A stretch of DNA of 64,000 nucleotides from Hyphomicrobiales bacterium (GTDB taxonomy: Bacteria > Pseudomonadota > Alphaproteobacteria > Rhizobiales > Rhizobiaceae), in contig UCLB01000007.1 of NCBI GenBank assembly GCA_900473205.1, positions 310,001-374,000 on the forward strand, in the 5' to 3' direction. Positions 53,810 to 64,000 of the stretch are shown in pieces; positions within the stretch are counted from its first letter, which is position 1; every line of letters starts with the position of its first letter. The notes beneath the pieces were generated by a model that saw only the letters and a list, made by a program, of their open reading frames with translations, did not search any database and was not told the DNA's origin. A program made the translations under genes and the position numbers.

Positions 53810-55201
53810 CTAACCATGCAGCCCATGGCCCAGCGCCTTGAACGCCGCCTCCTGAAATGCCTCGCTTCTCGTCGGATGTGTGTGGATCGTGCCTACAATG
53901 TCTTCCAAACGCGCGCCCATCTCGACAGCCAGCGCAAATGCGCCTGACAGTTCCGAGACACCAGAACCAACCGCCTGTATGCCCAGCACCAGATGATTAT
54001 CAGCGCGCGCGACAATCCGCACAAAACCGCTTTCATCCCCCATGGTCATAGCCCGGCCATTGGCACTGAAGGGAAATTGCCCGATTGTCACTTCATTGCC
54101 CTGCGCTCTCGCTTCGGCAGGCGAAAGACCGACACTGACCACTTCCGGATCGGTAAAACAGACAGCCGGAATGCACCGCTTGTCCCACACGCGCTTTGCG
54201 CCGGACACAATCTCGGCCACCATCTCACCCTGAGCCGAAGCGCGATGCGCCAGCATCGGCTCACCCGTGACATCGCCTATGGCAAACACGCCGCGCATGG
54301 AGGTGCGGCAGCGTTCATCGATGCGAATGAAGCGTCCGGCCATATCGAGGCCGAGTTCTTCGAGGCCAAGCCCGTCCGTGCGCGGTCTTCTGCCGACCGT
54401 CACCAGAACCTTGTCGGCAGGCAGCGTTTTTTGCTTCCCATCGGGATCAGCAATGACCAACCCCTCGTTATCAAGGCCTTTGGCTTTCATATTCGTCAGC
54501 ACGGTAACACCGAGTTCGGAAAGCCGCTTTGCGACGGGCTTCACCAGATCGGCATCATATTGCGGAAGAATTTGCCCGGTCGCCTCCACAATCGTGACGT
54601 CCGAGCCCATTTTGGCAAAGGCCGTTCCCAGTTCGAGCCCGATATAGCCGCCACCGACGACAACCAGCCTGCGCGGCACCTCTTGCAATGAAAGTGCCTC
54701 TGCCGAGGAAAGAACATTGCCGCCGAAGGGCAGATCAGGCAGCTCCACCGGTGCTGACCCGGTGGCGATGACAATGCTTTCCGCCCGCACGATTTGCGAG
54801 CCCGTTTCGGTTTCGACCAGCACGGTTTTGCCGTCTCGAAATCTTGCCGTGCCTTCCAGCACCTTGACCTTGGCTTTTTGCAACAGGCCGACAATGCCAT
54901 TGTTCAGGCGGCTGACGATGCCGCTTTTCCACACCATCGTCTCGGCCAGATCAAGTGTCGGCTGCTGCACCCGAATACCGAACAGGGCCTTTTCCCCGGC
55001 CATCTGGCGAACCTTGTGAAATTCTTCGCCCGCTTGAATCAGCGCCTTGGAGGGAATGCAGCCGACATTGAGGCATGTGCCGCCGGACTTTGCCTGTTCG
55101 ACAATAACTGTATCGATACCGAGCTGGCCCGCGCGAATGGCGCAGACATAACCACCCGGCCCCGCGCCGATGATGAGAAGTTTGCAATTTATCTCTTTCA
55201 T
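53810..55201 (-). CDS. lpdV: dihydrolipoyl dehydrogenase, E3 of the branched-chain complex
   Basis: A 463-residue flavoprotein with IGAGPGG (11-17) for FAD, the redox disulfide Cys43/Cys48 in GGTCLNVGCIPSKA, NAD motif VVVGGGYIGLE and the C-terminal HPTRSEAF with His-Glu dyad. ATG 55201 with GAGG upstream is used. It reoxidises dihydrolipoyl groups of the E2 encoded next. No lipoyl domain is fused at its N-terminus. Cytoplasmic. Confidence 0.94.
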   Translation of the reverse strand: MKEINCKLLIIGAGPGGYVCAIRAGQLGIDTVIVEQAKSGGTCLNVGCIPSKALIQAGEEFHKVRQMAGEKALFGIRVQQPTLDLAETMVWKSGIVSRLNNGIVGLLQKAKVKVLEGTARFRDGKTVLVETETGSQIVRAESIVIATGSAPVELPDLPFGGNVLSSAEALSLQEVPRRLVVVGGGYIGLELGTAFAKMGSDVTIVEATGQILPQYDADLVKPVAKRLSELGVTVLTNMKAKGLDNEGLVIADPDGKQKTLPADKVLVTVGRRPRTDGLGLEELGLDMAGRFIRIDERCRTSMRGVFAIGDVTGEPMLAHRASAQGEMVAEIVSGAKRVWDKRCIPAVCFTDPEVVSVGLSPAEARAQGNEVTIGQFPFSANGRAMTMGDESGFVRIVARADNHLVLGIQAVGSGVSELSGAFALAVEMGARLEDIVGTIHTHPTRSEAFQEAAFKALGHGLHG

Positions 55202-55208
55202 GTCGGCC

Positions 55209-56450
55209 TCAGCTTTCAATGAAAATCAGGGCTGGCGTTTCAAGCAGCGCTTTGATGCGCTGAATGAAATGCGCCGCATCCCAGCCATCGACAATGCGAT
55301 GATCGAAGCTGGAAGACAGGTTCATCGTCTTGCGTGGAATGAACTGGCTGCCATCCCAAACCGGCCGCGTCACGATCTTGTTCACGCCAATGATCGCGAC
55401 CTCGGGGTGATTGATGACGGGCGTCGAGGCAATTCCGCCCATGGCGCCCAGCGAACTGACGGTGATGGTGGAGCCAGACAGTTCCTCCCGCTGCGCGCTG
55501 CCATTGCGGGCGGCATCGGCAACGCGGGCAAGTTCGGTTGCGCAGTCCCATATGCCCCGCGCCTCGGCGTGGCGGACGACAGGAACGACAAGCCCCGCCG
55601 GTGTCTGGGTCGCGATGCCGATATGGACGGCGCTGTAACGGCTGATCACACCCGCCGCATCATCAAACGTCGCATTCATCGCCGGTTGCTCGGCAACAGT
55701 TTTGACGATTGCCTGCATCAGAAACGGCAAAATCGTCAGCTTGGGTTGCTCCGGCTTGCGAGCGGTATTCATCTTCGCCCGCAATTCCTCGAGATCGCTG
55801 ACATCCACCTCCTCGACATAGGTAATGTGCGGAATGCGCGAGACGGAGAGCGCCATTTTCTCCGCGATTTTTCGCCGCAAGCCAGTGATCTTGATCTCTT
55901 CGACCGCTGTCTTTCTGGCGGGTCCGGCAGGTTTCGCTTCAAGCGCACCGGAGCCTGAAAATGCGTCAATATCCTCATGTGTGATCCGGCCTGCCGGACC
56001 GCTGCCTTGCACCTGGCGAAGGTCGATCCCCCCATCCAGCGCACGGCGACGAACGGCGGGTGAGGCCAGAGGTTTTTGCGCGGATAGCGTTGCAGGGGCG
56101 GAAGCGGGCTGCACCTTTGGCGTTGCGGTCTTCAACGGTTCCGCAATTAATGCGGCAGCGCGCTTCTCAGGTTCCGGCATCTTATCAGCTGCGACGACCT
56201 CACCACTGCCTTCCGTTTCAATGCGCACCAGTGGCGCTTTGACGGCAACCGTTTCTCCCACCTCCACGGCAATCCATGTCACGGTGCCAGCCACGGGCGC
56301 GGGTATCTCAATCGTCGCCTTATCCGTCATCACGGCAGCGAGTACCATGTCCTCGCGCACCGGATCGCCCGGTTTCACATGCCATTCCACCACTTCGGCT
56401 TCCGCGACACCTTCACCCACATCGGGCATTTTCAGAACATATTCCGCCAT
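55209..56450 (-). CDS. bkdB: dihydrolipoamide acyltransferase, E2 of branched-chain alpha-keto acid dehydrogenase
   Basis: A 413-residue protein with one lipoyl domain (1-80; lipoyl-Lys44 in MTDKATIE), a peripheral-subunit-binding domain (about 125-165: ASPAVRRRALDGGIDLRQVQGSGPAGRITHEDID) and a catalytic acyltransferase domain (about 180-413; His384 and Asp388 in FDHRIVDG). The two linkers are Ala/Pro-rich. ATG 56450 lies two bases after the E1 beta stop. It transfers isobutyryl, isovaleryl or methylbutyryl groups to CoA. Confidence 0.95.
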   Translation of the reverse strand: MAEYVLKMPDVGEGVAEAEVVEWHVKPGDPVREDMVLAAVMTDKATIEIPAPVAGTVTWIAVEVGETVAVKAPLVRIETEGSGEVVAADKMPEPEKRAAALIAEPLKTATPKVQPASAPATLSAQKPLASPAVRRRALDGGIDLRQVQGSGPAGRITHEDIDAFSGSGALEAKPAGPARKTAVEEIKITGLRRKIAEKMALSVSRIPHITYVEEVDVSDLEELRAKMNTARKPEQPKLTILPFLMQAIVKTVAEQPAMNATFDDAAGVISRYSAVHIGIATQTPAGLVVPVVRHAEARGIWDCATELARVADAARNGSAQREELSGSTITVSSLGAMGGIASTPVINHPEVAIIGVNKIVTRPVWDGSQFIPRKTMNLSSSFDHRIVDGWDAAHFIQRIKALLETPALIFIES

Positions 56451-56452
56451 GC

Positions 56453-57466
56453 TCACGCCTCCATCAGTTCGGTCAGCGCGCGGCCAACGCGGGCAGGGCC
56501 GGGGAAGTAATCCCATTCCTGCGCATGCGGGTAAGGTGTGTCCCAACCGGCGACCCGGATGACCGGTGCTTCCAAATGGTAGAAGCAATGTTCCTGCACC
56601 AGCGAAACGACCTCTGCACCGAAACCTGAAGTCAACGTCGCCTCATGCACCATCAGACAGCGACCCGTTTTGGAGACGGATTGCACGATCGTATCGAGAT
56701 CAAGCGGAAGCAGGCTGCGCAGATCGATCACCTCGGCATCGATACCCGTCTCTTCCGCGGCAGCCAGCGCCACATGCACCATTGTGCCATAAGCGATGAC
56801 GGTAACCTGCGCGCCTGCCCGGCGGATTTCCGCCTTGCCGATGGGGATCGTGTAATGCTCTTCCGGCACCTCCCCCAGATCGTGCTTGGACCATGGAATG
56901 ACAGGCCGATCATGGTGACCGTCGAAGGGGCCGTTATAGAGCCGCTTCGGTTCCAGAAACATCACCGGGTCCGGATCTTCGATGGCAGAGATCAGCATAC
57001 CCTTGGCATCGTAAGGATTGGAGGGCACCACGACTTTTAGCCCGCAGACATGGGTGAAAAGCGCTTCCGGGCTCTGGCTGTGCGTCTGCCCGCCAAATAT
57101 GCCACCGCCTGTCGGCATGCGAATGACGATGGGGCAGGTGAAATCGCCATTGGAGCGATAACGGATGCGCGCCGCCTCCTGCGTGATCTGATCGTAAGCC
57201 GGGTACATATAATCCGCGAACTGGATTTCGATGCAGGGTTTCAACCCATAAGCTGCCATCCCGATGGCGGTGCCGACGATGCCGGATTCACTGATCGGCG
57301 CATCGAAACAGCGTGTCCTGCCATATTTGGCCTGAAGCCCCTGCGTCGCGCGAAACACTCCGCCAAAATAACCGACATCTTCGCCAAACACGACGACATC
57401 GTCATCGCGGCCCATCGAGACATCCATGGCGCTGCGCACCGCTTCGATCATGGTCATTCTGCTCAT
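56453..57466 (-). CDS. bkdA2: branched-chain alpha-keto acid dehydrogenase E1 beta subunit
   Basis: A 337-residue transketolase-like subunit (residues about 1-190: GEDVGYFGGVFRATQGLQAKYG, CIEIQFADYMYPAYDQI, PTGGGIFGGQTHSQSPEALFTHVCGLKVV) with the C-terminal domain ending in VIRVAGWDTPYPHAQEWDYFP. ATG 57466 lies one base after the E1 alpha stop (TGACATG), so the two subunits are co-translated. The assembly decarboxylates 2-ketoisovalerate and related acids with thiamine diphosphate. Confidence 0.95.
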   Translation of the reverse strand: MSRMTMIEAVRSAMDVSMGRDDDVVVFGEDVGYFGGVFRATQGLQAKYGRTRCFDAPISESGIVGTAIGMAAYGLKPCIEIQFADYMYPAYDQITQEAARIRYRSNGDFTCPIVIRMPTGGGIFGGQTHSQSPEALFTHVCGLKVVVPSNPYDAKGMLISAIEDPDPVMFLEPKRLYNGPFDGHHDRPVIPWSKHDLGEVPEEHYTIPIGKAEIRRAGAQVTVIAYGTMVHVALAAAEETGIDAEVIDLRSLLPLDLDTIVQSVSKTGRCLMVHEATLTSGFGAEVVSLVQEHCFYHLEAPVIRVAGWDTPYPHAQEWDYFPGPARVGRALTELMEA

Positions 57467-57467
57467 G

Positions 57468-58733
<1,266 letters not shown>

Positions 58734-58751
58734 TCAAGCGGTCGACAAACT

Positions 58752-59879
58752 TCATAAATTGCGCGCGATCACCATTCGCTGCACATCGCTCGTTCCCTCG
58801 TAAATCTGGCAAATCCGCACATCGCGATAGATGCGCTCGACCGGGTAATCGGCCATGTAGCCGTAACCGCCATGGATTTGGATAGCGTCGGAACAGACCC
58901 GTTCGGCCATTTCGGATGCAAAGAGCTTGGCCATGGAGGCCTGCATGAGACAGGGCTCACCCGCCTCCTTCAAAGCAGCGGCGTGCAGAACCAATTGCCG
59001 CGCCGCCTCGATCTGCGTGGCCATATCCGCAAGTCGGAAGGCCACGGCCTGATGTTCGCCAATCGGTTTTCCAAAGGCCTTTCGCTCGTCGGCATAATCT
59101 TTCGCCGCCTCGAAAGCCGCCCGCGCCATACCAACAGCTTGCGCCGCAATGCCAATGCGCCCACCCTCGAGATTGGCAAGCGCAATCCTGTATCCCTCGC
59201 CCTCTTCACCCAATCGCAACGCGACAGGGATTCGCATATCCGTAAAGGCAATCTGACAGGTATCGGAGGAATGAAGCCCCAGCTTTTCCTCCACCCTCAC
59301 CACCTCATAGCCAGGCGTATCCGTGGGAACGATGAAGGCCGTTATGCCCTTCTTACCCGCGTCAGGGTCCGTCACAGCAAAGACGATGATGACATTGCCG
59401 TTTTTGCCTGATGTGATGAATTGTTTCGAGCCGTTGATGACGTAATCGTCGCCATCGCGCACGGCACGCGTTTTGAGATTGGAAGCATCCGATCCGGCTT
59501 GCGGCTCTGTCAGTGCAAACCCTCCGATCCATTCGCCGCTGCTGAGCTTCGGCAGGAAACGCTGCTTTTGAGCCTCTGACCCGAATTTCAGAATCGGCAC
59601 ACAGCCGACCGAATTGTGCACGCTCATGATCGTAGAACAGGCACCATCGGCAGCCGCAATCTCTTCCAGCGCCAAAGCATGGGCAACCGCACCGGTGTCA
59701 GAGCCACCATAATCTTCCGAAACCAGCATGCCGAGAAAACCCAGCTGTCCCATGTCGTGCAATTCATCGCGTGGAAAACGGCTTTGCCTGTCCCGCTCGG
59801 CAGCGCCGGGCGACAAGCGTTCCTGCGCGAAAGACCGCGCCATATCTCTGATCTGTTGCTGGGATTCACTCAGGATCAT
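58752..59879 (-). CDS. acyl-CoA dehydrogenase, probably isobutyryl-CoA/branched-chain type
   Basis: A 375-residue flavoprotein with [37 protein letters not shown] and the catalytic-base Glu361 in [17 protein letters not shown]. Family short/branched-chain acyl-CoA dehydrogenase; its placement as first gene of the bkd operon implies isobutyryl- or 2-methylbutyryl-CoA oxidation. ATG 59879 is preferred for GGGAGGC upstream; the extension to 59948 lacks family similarity. Divergent from the Lrp-type regulator across 261 bases. Confidence 0.93.
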   Translation of the reverse strand: MILSESQQQIRDMARSFAQERLSPGAAERDRQSRFPRDELHDMGQLGFLGMLVSEDYGGSDTGAVAHALALEEIAAADGACSTIMSVHNSVGCVPILKFGSEAQKQRFLPKLSSGEWIGGFALTEPQAGSDASNLKTRAVRDGDDYVINGSKQFITSGKNGNVIIVFAVTDPDAGKKGITAFIVPTDTPGYEVVRVEEKLGLHSSDTCQIAFTDMRIPVALRLGEEGEGYRIALANLEGGRIGIAAQAVGMARAAFEAAKDYADERKAFGKPIGEHQAVAFRLADMATQIEAARQLVLHAAALKEAGEPCLMQASMAKLFASEMAERVCSDAIQIHGGYGYMADYPVERIYRDVRICQIYEGTSDVQRMVIARNL

Positions 59880-60140
59880 GCCGCCTCCCAAACGAAGGCT
59901 GGCGTGACATTGCCGGTAGCAATCCTGTCTGATGCAGTCACTTTCCACCTCCCTGGAAAGAGCCCTGATGTCGCACCCGCCCTCCTCCAGGGGTCAATGC
60001 GTGGCAGCGCTTGAACGCCCGCCATTCACGAACGGTAACACCACAAGGACGAGGATACAAAGCCAATTTGATTGACATTTGTTGCCAATAACGTAGGTTT
60101 GATCCAACATTCTCCAAAACGTTAGATCAATTGATCCAAT
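59880..60140. promoter_or_regulatory. divergent control region of the bkd operon and bkdR
   Basis: Contains TTGACA (60072-60077), 16 bases, TAGGTT (60094-60099) as a plausible plus-strand promoter. A direct repeat TTGATCCAA occurs at 60099-60107 and 60131-60139, 32 bases apart (about three helical turns), the second copy overlapping the palindrome GATCAATTGATC (60125-60136) just before the regulator's start. These are likely Lrp-type binding sites for autoregulation and operon control. Confidence 0.55.
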
Positions 60141-60605
60141 ATGGAACTCGACAGCTTCGATCAGAAAATTCTGCATGTTTTAGGCGAAGATGGCCGCATC
60201 AGCTGGCGCGATCTCGCCGACCGCATCGGGCTGTCTTTTTCGCCGACATTGCGGCGCGTGCGCAAGCTGGAGGAGCAAGGCATCATCAGAGGCTATACCG
60301 CAGTCTTCGATGAAAACCGCCTGCTCGGCACCATGGGCGTTTTCATTTCCGTCACGCTCGAACGGCAGATCAAGGATGCACTGGTTACTTTCGAACACAG
60401 CGTTGCCTCCATGCCGGAGGTGGTCGGCGGATATCAGACCAGCGGCAGCTCGGATTATCTGATCCACGCCATGGTGCGGGATTTACCACATTACCAGCAG
60501 CTGCTGGATTTCCTGACGACAGTACCCGGCGTCGCCCGCATTCAGACCAACTTTGCGACGAAAACCTTCGTCAGACGGTCTGCGGCTTTCACCGGTGAAC
60601 CGTAA
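60141..60605 (+). CDS. bkdR: Lrp/AsnC family regulator of branched-chain amino acid catabolism
   Basis: A 154-residue regulator with an N-terminal HTH (MELDSFDQKILHVLGEDGRISWRDLADRIGLSFSPTLRRVRKLEEQGII, residues 1-50) and a C-terminal RAM ligand domain (about 65-150, MGVFISVTLE; VVGGYQTSGSSDYLIHAMV). Divergent from the acyl-CoA dehydrogenase/bkd operon. By context this is BkdR, which activates bkd genes with branched-chain amino acids as effectors; the name is from context. Confidence 0.88.
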   Translation: MELDSFDQKILHVLGEDGRISWRDLADRIGLSFSPTLRRVRKLEEQGIIRGYTAVFDENRLLGTMGVFISVTLERQIKDALVTFEHSVASMPEVVGGYQTSGSSDYLIHAMVRDLPHYQQLLDFLTTVPGVARIQTNFATKTFVRRSAAFTGEP

Positions 60606-60608
60606 AAC

Positions 60609-62441
60609 CTATCGAGATGGCGGAAACTGCATCGCAATGGCCCTGACCTCATCAGCCCATGCGTGACGCGCTTCGGCTGTGGTCAGGTTATGATCGGCAT
60701 TGGCGATATAAACGATGCGCGGATTGCCATAGCGGCTGGTCAGCAGCCGACCACGCGGACCAAAATTCGTCTCCAGCATTGCAGCTCCGATATCGCCATC
60801 CGTATAGACGATCGACATACGCGTATCATTCGCAGCAATCGCAGTAAAATCCTGAGACAGCTTATGAAAACGTGGAGACAGGAACGGGAAACGCACCATG
60901 ATCGGCGTCGTGAAGGACACGACTTTGCTGACAATCATGGCCCAGAGATTGACGATGCCGTTTCTGATGCGAACTTCGCCGCTCAAAACCCTGCGCCAGA
61001 ACTTGCCGGACATCAGCTTTGCGCCATAGCTCGAAAGAGGTTGGCGTGATGAAATCAGCAATGCTTCGACGTCGGCATCGTCAGGGATATAAAAATCGAA
61101 CACATTGACCGGCACGACACCGCTGAAGCGTTTGTCTCTCACGCCACTTCGAAATGCCGCCCAACCGCCGCTGCACCGCCCGGTGGCGACCACGGGAAAG
61201 AGGTTCCGCTCTTCCAGAAAGTCCATGGCGTCATCGATATCCGCCATTTGTCCATCGCCATAGATGATCTGATCCGGCTGACCGGGAACAGGCGGGCTAT
61301 CGGCAATATTGGCCATGTCGAAACGCAGGCTGGCGATGCCAGATTTTGCCAGATCTCTGCAAAGTCGGGCGGTAATGCGACCCCAGCCGGAGGCGCGCTC
61401 ATAGCCGGTCGGTAGCACCAGCACGGTCGCGCCGGTGCGCGGTCCCGTCGGCTCTGACAAGATGCCATAGAGGCGATTTTCCTCACCGAAGCGAACTGGC
61501 GTTTCCTTGAAGCCACAGCCTTCCAGCGCCGCAGGCAAAGGAATCCGCCGCTTGGCTTGAAGTTCTGCCGTAACTGGGCCTCGCCCGGCAATGCCGCTGG
61601 CCCAATCGGCGAGAGTTTCAATGGCGGCTGTGGGGGGGACGGAGAAGAGGACATCGCGGATAAAGCGATCATATCCTTCAAACAGCAGAGACCGGGTCGT
61701 TACACCCAATGTCTGGATATGCTCTGCAAACTCCGCATCCGCGTGGCGGTTTTCCTGTTGCAGCAACAGAATATCAGGTGCAGGCGCACGGGTGGCGGAC
61801 GCTATGGTCAGCTTTCGCAATCCGGCGGCCACCGGGTCTGGAATGATCTGCTCACCCATGGCTGGACCAGCAGAGGTCGTCATGGGCAGCGCACCTTGAT
61901 TGGCGATGCGGCTCAAGGCCACGAATTCGCGTAGCCAATGGCGGCCGGATAGCGCAGGCGCTGCCAGTGCCAGACCTGAAACATCATCCATCGCTTCCGC
62001 GACGCGCCATGCCAACGCACCGCCAATGCCATGGCCGATCAGCAGAATCCGCTCCGCGCCCGACAGTTCCTTCAGCGTCTTTGCGGCGACCCTTGTCGTG
62101 TCGAGCCAGACATCGAGGCCCGTGCTGTAATCTGCATGGTCAAGCGCATCACCCGTACCGGGATAATCGAAACGCATGCTCGCCATGCCCCGCTTCGATA
62201 ATTCGACCGCAAGCCGTTGCCAGAACTTGCGCGCGCAGAGTTCTTCAAAACCCCATGAGCCGACAAAAAGAACAGCCGTATTCGTTGCCGGCGACACGCC
62301 TTCCAGCTGAGACAGATTTCCGAATGCGATGGAGTCAGCAGGCCGAAAGAGGCCAACCGTATCTGCAAAGGTAACGGGATAGTCAGCAGCGATTTGCGCG
62401 CTATGTCCCTTCATCTGATGCAGACCAAAACCGGCATTCAT
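60609..62441 (-). CDS. two-lobed alpha/beta hydrolase with unusual nucleophiles
   Basis: A 610-residue protein containing two alpha/beta hydrolase domains (about 20-290 and 305-605). The first elbow reads GHGIG (136-140), with Gly at the nucleophile position; the second reads GRCSG (421-425), with Cys423 in that position. The C-terminal His is in ANADHNLT. ATG 62441 is chosen for GGAGGG upstream. EPS-linked exosortase-associated hydrolases also use a Cys in a similar elbow, and the neighbour is a glycosyltransferase, so a role in polysaccharide processing is plausible. Substrate unknown. Confidence 0.8.
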   Translation of the reverse strand: MNAGFGLHQMKGHSAQIAADYPVTFADTVGLFRPADSIAFGNLSQLEGVSPATNTAVLFVGSWGFEELCARKFWQRLAVELSKRGMASMRFDYPGTGDALDHADYSTGLDVWLDTTRVAAKTLKELSGAERILLIGHGIGGALAWRVAEAMDDVSGLALAAPALSGRHWLREFVALSRIANQGALPMTTSAGPAMGEQIIPDPVAAGLRKLTIASATRAPAPDILLLQQENRHADAEFAEHIQTLGVTTRSLLFEGYDRFIRDVLFSVPPTAAIETLADWASGIAGRGPVTAELQAKRRIPLPAALEGCGFKETPVRFGEENRLYGILSEPTGPRTGATVLVLPTGYERASGWGRITARLCRDLAKSGIASLRFDMANIADSPPVPGQPDQIIYGDGQMADIDDAMDFLEERNLFPVVATGRCSGGWAAFRSGVRDKRFSGVVPVNVFDFYIPDDADVEALLISSRQPLSSYGAKLMSGKFWRRVLSGEVRIRNGIVNLWAMIVSKVVSFTTPIMVRFPFLSPRFHKLSQDFTAIAANDTRMSIVYTDGDIGAAMLETNFGPRGRLLTSRYGNPRIVYIANADHNLTTAEARHAWADEVRAIAMQFPPSR

Positions 62442-62558
62442 ATTCCACCCTCCAATGGATGCTCCAAGTAAAAACAACGCAACAATGCGCCACCCAGGTT
62501 AAGTAATCTTGAAACCCTACTCTCAATAATGACACGTTGTTGTCTGCTCAAACAATTA

Positions 62559-63812
62559 TCAGGCTGAATCTACATTCCTGGCAGCAAGTGCCGTTTCCAG
62601 AATGCCATTAAGCCGCTGGTAATAATGGGAGACTTCCGATGTTCCCTGAAAGCCCACAATGCCCGGAAAATGTGTGTCCCGTTCCAGCCACCAGCGCTCA
62701 TGCCCGATAGAGAGCGCTTTTTCCAAAGTCTCGACAAGAGAGTTCTCCCGGTCGGGATCGTAACACCAGCCCGTTCCAAGGTCGCGCAAAATCTCCGGCG
62801 TACCGCCGCGCTCCGTTCCAATGACAGGCACGCCGTAGGTCGCGGCCTCCATCAAGATCAGGCTTTGCGGCTCGTGCCAGCGTGATGGCACCACCACGAC
62901 ATCCGCAATCTTATAGACCTCTTCCGGTGGCACGAAACCAAGGAACTGGATGGGAGCGTTTCCGACCAGTGATTTCAAATGTCGCACATAGTCTTCACGA
63001 CCGCGTCCGGCAATCAGCAATGTTGCGGGCTCCGGATGAGTTTGTTTCAGGAATGCCCGGATCAAATCCTCGACACCCTTCTCCTCAGCCAAAGCGCCCA
63101 GATATCCAAATGTGAAACGCTCGCTCGTACCGCTTTTACGGCCAACCATTGGCGCGTGAAACAGCGTCTCGCTGCGATTGGCGTTCAAAAGCACATGCCA
63201 GTCGGCTTTCGGAAGGACACCATTGCGCAAAAATCTCTGACGCAACGCATCGCTGACCGAAATGGCTGTGACGCCTTCACCATCGCTGGATTTGATGCGC
63301 GCGGTCAGAAGGCGACACTCAAGACATGGCTTTTCGCAATTGCCGGAACTGCGGAACATGCTCGATTTCGGGCATAGCAGGGCATAATCATGCAGATGCA
63401 GACAGAGCGGAATGTTAAGCGCGCTGGTGGCCTCAAAAATCGCAGGCTGCATGCGTGCGGAATTATGGGCGTAAACGAGGTCCACTTTCTCGCGCAGCAG
63501 CAGATCCTTCACCTCTTTTGCAGATGTCGCACCCAGTGCGCTGCGGATATGCCATGCCAGTTTGCCAAGCTTGCTGACCGCCGGTTTGCGTGGACCCGGC
63601 AGATAGCTATTGTGCCAGTTGACGCGCAGAACCCTGATGCCATCGCTATTGATGCTCTCACCCGGAGGCGCAACCTTATCGCCCTCAAGGCCCAGGGAGA
63701 GAATGATGACATCGTGATAGCGCGCTAGCTCTGCCGCGCACATGCGTGCCACGATCTCTGCACCGCCCTCCTCCTGGGGAGCAAATGTCTGTGCGACGAT
63801 ACAGATTTTCAT
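62559..63812 (-). CDS. glycosyltransferase family 4 protein
   Basis: A 417-residue GT-B fold enzyme. The N-terminal MKICIVAQTFAPQEEGGAEIVARMCAAELARYHDV is the acceptor domain opening; the donor domain contains FTFGYLGALAEEKGVEDLIRAF, LIAGRGREDYV and the nucleotide-sugar motif EAATYGVPVIGTERGGTPEIL. A Cys-rich insertion (about residues 150-175: LLCPKSS, NCEKPCLECRLL) is common in one GT4 subgroup and may bind a metal. ATG 63812 is preferred. Probably builds a surface polysaccharide. Confidence 0.9.
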   Translation of the reverse strand: MKICIVAQTFAPQEEGGAEIVARMCAAELARYHDVIILSLGLEGDKVAPPGESINSDGIRVLRVNWHNSYLPGPRKPAVSKLGKLAWHIRSALGATSAKEVKDLLLREKVDLVYAHNSARMQPAIFEATSALNIPLCLHLHDYALLCPKSSMFRSSGNCEKPCLECRLLTARIKSSDGEGVTAISVSDALRQRFLRNGVLPKADWHVLLNANRSETLFHAPMVGRKSGTSERFTFGYLGALAEEKGVEDLIRAFLKQTHPEPATLLIAGRGREDYVRHLKSLVGNAPIQFLGFVPPEEVYKIADVVVVPSRWHEPQSLILMEAATYGVPVIGTERGGTPEILRDLGTGWCYDPDRENSLVETLEKALSIGHERWWLERDTHFPGIVGFQGTSEVSHYYQRLNGILETALAARNVDSA

Positions 63813-63904
63813 GGGTTTCGTTTCTTCTCCATCACGCACTCAACATCCGGCGGGGCCGGGAGTGACGCTGATCTCATATTATTTCAGCAAGTGTAAACAT
63901 AGCA

Positions 63905-64000
63905 TCAAAGATCGGAGACAGCTTTCAGCAAGGCGCTTGCACTTCTGTCCCATGAAAATGCAGCCGCCCTTACATGCCCGCGCGCAATCATCTCACCACG
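63905..64000 (-). CDS. glycosyltransferase-like protein, C-terminal end only
   Basis: The last 31 codons of a minus-strand gene that enters from the right edge. The ending resembles RAAAFSWDRSASALLKAVSDL, the common C-terminus of family 4 glycosyltransferases (W-D-R-S-A-x-x-L). The remainder is outside the window, so the family call is tentative. Confidence 0.55.
   Translation of the reverse strand, partial: RGEMIARGHVRAAAFSWDRSASALLKAVSDL

Overview
The window reads as an ordinary chromosomal stretch of an alphaproteobacterium of the order Hyphomicrobiales (Rhizobiales), most likely the Brucella/Ochrobactrum group or a close relative. The order and family make-up support this: cpdR-hpt-ftsEX, a DUF2125 protein, tyrC-hisC, a DUF3108 protein next to rpmB, ECF/NrsF regulation, and TGA-N9-TCA (RirA-type) boxes at an iron-uptake locus. 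Genus-level placement is inference. No rRNA, convincing tRNA, CRISPR array, insertion sequence or prophage was seen. The window begins inside hutU and ends inside a probable glycosyltransferase gene.

Layout. 1-1359: end of a histidine-utilisation operon (hutU, hutD). 1579-5645: an ECF sigma factor/NrsF anti-sigma pair divergent from an MXKDX-repeat protein, a cytochrome b subunit, a Tat-exported sulfite-oxidase-family molybdoenzyme and an exported DUF5666-like protein. Both divergent promoters carry the same GTAAC(C/T)-N15-CG(A/T)ATGA element. 5755-6192: a stress-type PPOX protein. 6701-21768: a long co-directional catabolic cluster with a LysR regulator, flavin monooxygenase, complete peptide-type ABC importer, a creatinase-like M24 protein, a BisC-type molybdoenzyme, two carboxymuconolactone-decarboxylase-fold proteins, a DUF885 peptidase-like protein and an alpha/beta hydrolase. 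Its substrate is unknown.

22051-29289: an iron-siderophore system (ABC importer plus an RpiR regulator on the minus strand, TonB receptor on the plus strand) with two mirrored RirA-type boxes in the divergent control region. 29481-47912: mostly core genes (DUF2161 nuclease-like protein, aldehyde dehydrogenase, cpdR, hpt, ftsEX, YdcF, plsC, ChaC-like, tyrC, hisC, a methyltransferase, gloB, a LysR/VOC/SDR group, DUF3108, rpmB, VUT transporter).

48118-52843: the most interesting accessory locus. A HTH regulator, a large activator with an OmpR-like domain and TPRs, a 74-residue orphan protein, a YcaO enzyme and a TfuA-like protein form one tight operon. A second small protein with a Cys C-terminus follows, capped by a strong terminator. 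This looks like a ribosomal-peptide or protein backbone-modification locus (thioamidation or azoline formation).

52893-60605: branched-chain amino acid catabolism (acyl-CoA dehydrogenase, BCKDH E1 alpha, E1 beta, E2, E3, 3-hydroxyisobutyrate dehydrogenase) with a divergent Lrp-type regulator. 60609-64000: a two-lobed alpha/beta hydrolase and glycosyltransferases, probably a surface polysaccharide region.
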